Shown piece by piece: positions 7,537-9,407 of a stretch of 9,407 bases of DNA. The notes under the pieces are model-generated. The model was not told the origin of the DNA, searched no databases, and saw only the letters and a program-made list of their open reading frames with translations. This stretch comes from a bacterium (GTDB lineage Bacteria > Latescibacterota > UBA2968 > UBA8231): contig JAQCJA010000147.1 in NCBI GenBank assembly GCA_027593305.1, positions 1 to 9,407 of the forward strand, written 5' to 3'. Every line of letters starts with the position of its first letter. The first letter of the stretch is position 1. The translations under genes were made by a program, and so were the position numbers.

Positions 7537-8541
7537 TTGCTGCATGCATCTTCCCGAACACAAGCGCCGGTGACCGGCAACGAACCTGACAGGATCGAGT
7601 ATCGTGCCGCCACGATGGGTGTGGGCATCATCGATTCCTCAGCGCGAGGCCGGCTGCATCTCTCCGGCTCTGAGCATCTTGAGTTTATCCACCGACTATC
7701 GACGAACGACACGCTCCATTGCGCTGTCGGCACGGGACTGCGCACGGTCTTCTGCGATCCTCGGGGACGTATCGTCGAAGTCCTCGACCTGTGCCGTATC
7801 AAATCAGATCTCACCGAAGGTTTCACGACCGTTGATGGCGCCACCGCCCTGATCAAGTGGCTCGAACGCTACCATTTCAGCGAGCAGATAGAGTGGCGAG
7901 ACACCTCGAATGATCTCGACCAATGTGAAGTTGTCGGTGCACAAGCGGTGCGGATGTGTGCCGATGTTCTGGCCATCGATGCCGCCGCCATGCCACGTTT
8001 CTCGTTGGTACCGCATGCTACGTTGCGGGCCATGCGCATCGATGCGGGCAGCTACCCCGGGATTCGCCTCTGGGGTCCGGATCTGACCGCGCCCCGTAAG
8101 GCACTGGTCGATGCTGGTGCCATGGCCATTCGCCCAGCGACGCAGGAACTGCTGCGGATCCATTGGGGAGACCCTGGGTCCGCAGAACTGACGCTCGAAC
8201 ACAACCCCTGGGAAGCAGGGCTCGGCGATGCGATTCACATGGCCAAGGGCTGCTACACGGGGCAAGAGGTGATTGCGCGACTTGATACATACCAGAAAAT
8301 CAAACAGCATCTCGTCGGCCTGCGTCTGGCAGCACCAGTGCCATCCGGGGCAGTGGTGCGCGTTGCGGGAACTACGGTGGGTACCGTCACCAGCGTCGCA
8401 ACCAATTTTGAGCTTGGCACGCTGGCGCTGGCCTATGTCCGTACAGCACAATGCCACGAAGGCACACCCGTCGAAGTCCACAGTGACATGGGCGTCCCGG
8501 TCCATGCCGTTGTCAGCAATCTTCCCTTCGCGATCCCATAG
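7537..8541 (+). CDS. ygfZ: YgfZ/GcvT-like folate-binding protein
   Basis: YgfZ-family proteins share the aminomethyltransferase (GcvT) fold, bind tetrahydrofolate and help assemble or repair Fe-S proteins under oxidative stress. The product is about 334 residues (E. coli 326). It shows the N-terminal pattern YRAATMGVGIIDSSARGRL, then LHRLSTND-like text (IHRLSTNDT), and the diagnostic K-G-C-Y-T-G-Q-E motif with Cys239 counted from the TTG. A C-terminal beta-barrel region follows. True GcvT is unlikely because this motif and the length mark the YgfZ branch. The start is uncertain: TTG at 7537 or GTG at 7570 would keep the conserved first helix, while ATG at 7615 would remove it. None has a clear ribosome binding site. 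It begins 21 bases after sbcC and ends 12 bases before dinB, so it is probably cotranscribed with both. Confidence 0.88.
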   Translation: MLHASSRTQAPVTGNEPDRIEYRAATMGVGIIDSSARGRLHLSGSEHLEFIHRLSTNDTLHCAVGTGLRTVFCDPRGRIVEVLDLCRIKSDLTEGFTTVDGATALIKWLERYHFSEQIEWRDTSNDLDQCEVVGAQAVRMCADVLAIDAAAMPRFSLVPHATLRAMRIDAGSYPGIRLWGPDLTAPRKALVDAGAMAIRPATQELLRIHWGDPGSAELTLEHNPWEAGLGDAIHMAKGCYTGQEVIARLDTYQKIKQHLVGLRLAAPVPSGAVVRVAGTTVGTVTSVATNFELGTLALAYVRTAQCHEGTPVEVHSDMGVPVHAVVSNLPFAIP

Positions 8542-8553
8542 CGGCGCCCGCCC

Positions 8554-9407
8554 TTGTCCGAACGCAGGTCCAGGAAAATCATCCATATCGACATGGACGC
8601 GTTCTATGCCTCTGTCGAACAACGAGACAATCCTTCGTTGCGCGGTACTCCTTTGGTGGTAGGCGGAACCCCCGAGGGCAGGGGTGTCGTCGCCGCCGCC
8701 TCGTACGAGGCCCGTGCCTTTGGTGTGCGCAGCGCCATGCCCATGCGCACAGCGTTGCGCCTCTGCCCAAATCTGGTGCGGGTGGCGGCTGACTTCGACC
8801 GCTACCGTGAGGTCTCTCGTGGGCTCCACGAAATTCTCTACGAACACACAGACCTGATTGAGCCGGTATCCCTCGATGAAGCGTATCTCGATGTGACCTG
8901 GAACAAGCAGGACATCCCTTTCGGACATCGTGTGGCCCGCATCATAAAGAGTGAGATCCAGAAACGGCTGCAGTTGACCGCCTCCGCGGGCGTTGGGCCG
9001 AGCAAGTTCGTGGCAAAGATCGCCTCGGATCAGGACAAACCGGATGGTCTCGTGACCGTCATGCCCCACCTGGTCAGATCCTTCCTCGATCCCTTGCCTG
9101 TCAGTCGGATTCCGGGAGTTGGCAGGGTAACGCGGGAGCAACTTCAGGCGCTTGGCGTCAACACGATCCATCAGCTGTCTCTGTTGAGTGAAAAGGAACT
9201 GGCACAGCAATTCGGCCGTCGGGGTCTGTATCTGTACGCGCGGGCGCAGGGCATTGACGATGAACCGGTAACTCCGGAGCGTGAACCCAAGCAACTTAGT
9301 TCCGAGACCACCTTTGCAGCCGATGTGTTCGACGAACAGGAGATGTATCATGCAGTCCGTGACCTGGCCGAAGAGGTGGCAGGCCGCCTGCGGCGACGCA
9401 GTCTTCG
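8554..9407 (+). CDS. dinB: DNA polymerase IV (DinB), 3' end cut by window
   Basis: DinB is a Y-family translesion polymerase that extends primers past damaged bases without proofreading. The 284 complete codons visible cover the palm, fingers, thumb and the beginning of the little-finger domain. Catalytic acids are D13 (in HIDMDAFYASVE) and D108-E109 (in SLDEAYLDVT). The steric-gate position that excludes ribonucleotides is Tyr18, where E. coli has Phe13. ASAGVGPSKFVAKIAS and the helix-hairpin-helix segment RIPGVGRVT are typical. I start it at TTG 8554 because this is the only start codon between the preceding in-frame stop (8539-8541) and the conserved RKIIHIDMDAF. It yields MSERRSRKIIHIDMDAF, a normal DinB N-terminus. 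An ATG at 8593 would delete D13. No clear ribosome binding site is seen, so translation may be coupled to ygfZ 12 bases upstream. About 70-110 C-terminal residues lie beyond the window. Confidence 0.95.
   Translation, partial: MSERRSRKIIHIDMDAFYASVEQRDNPSLRGTPLVVGGTPEGRGVVAAASYEARAFGVRSAMPMRTALRLCPNLVRVAADFDRYREVSRGLHEILYEHTDLIEPVSLDEAYLDVTWNKQDIPFGHRVARIIKSEIQKRLQLTASAGVGPSKFVAKIASDQDKPDGLVTVMPHLVRSFLDPLPVSRIPGVGRVTREQLQALGVNTIHQLSLLSEKELAQQFGRRGLYLYARAQGIDDEPVTPEREPKQLSSETTFAADVFDEQEMYHAVRDLAEEVAGRLRRRSL

Noticed and set aside
7804..9351. Open frame of 515 codons on the minus strand
   Set aside because: It lies entirely antisense to ygfZ and dinB, whose motifs are unambiguous, and crosses the junction between them. 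The translation shows no recognisable domain. Long antisense frames are expected at this GC content and codon bias.

Overview
The window is GC-rich (about 60% by eye), densely coding bacterial chromosome. It holds two divergently arranged gene groups around one 342-base intergenic region. A sigma-54-dependent activator excludes lineages without sigma-54. GreA, SbcCD, YgfZ and DinB are widespread. The SbcC/SbcD subtype (RAD50/MRE11-like, with GANGHGKS and SGGEAFR motifs) resembles versions I associate with Acidobacteriota, Desulfobacterota or Myxococcota-like genomes, but I cannot fix the phylum by reading alone. I see no insertion sequences, phage genes, CRISPR arrays, tRNAs or rRNAs.

Left part, minus strand (1 to about 3000). 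A promoter-like sequence at 2970-2998 reads leftward into greA (2402-2875). Between promoter and greA lies a strong hairpin followed by a U-tract (2904-2939), which is an intrinsic-terminator signature inside the greA leader. Seventy bases after greA, on the same strand, is a large GAF-GAF-PAS-AAA+-Fis enhancer-binding protein for sigma-54 (1-2331). Its last few residues are cut off by the window edge. Elongation control and sigma-54 activation may therefore share a transcript.

Right part, plus strand (3218 to 9407). This is a tight run of four genes: sbcD, sbcC (1-base TGATG overlap), a YgfZ/GcvT-like folate-binding protein 21 bases later, and dinB (DNA polymerase IV) 12 bases after that, truncated by the window edge. 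The layout suggests a genome-maintenance operon. SbcCD opens hairpins and protein-blocked DNA ends, Pol IV does translesion synthesis, and YgfZ supports Fe-S protein integrity and oxidative-stress tolerance. Three of these four genes appear to start with GTG or TTG.

Overall the content is mostly conventional housekeeping and regulation. The most notable observation is the terminator-in-leader arrangement of greA, which parallels the GraL leader of Escherichia coli greA in layout but not in recognisable sequence.
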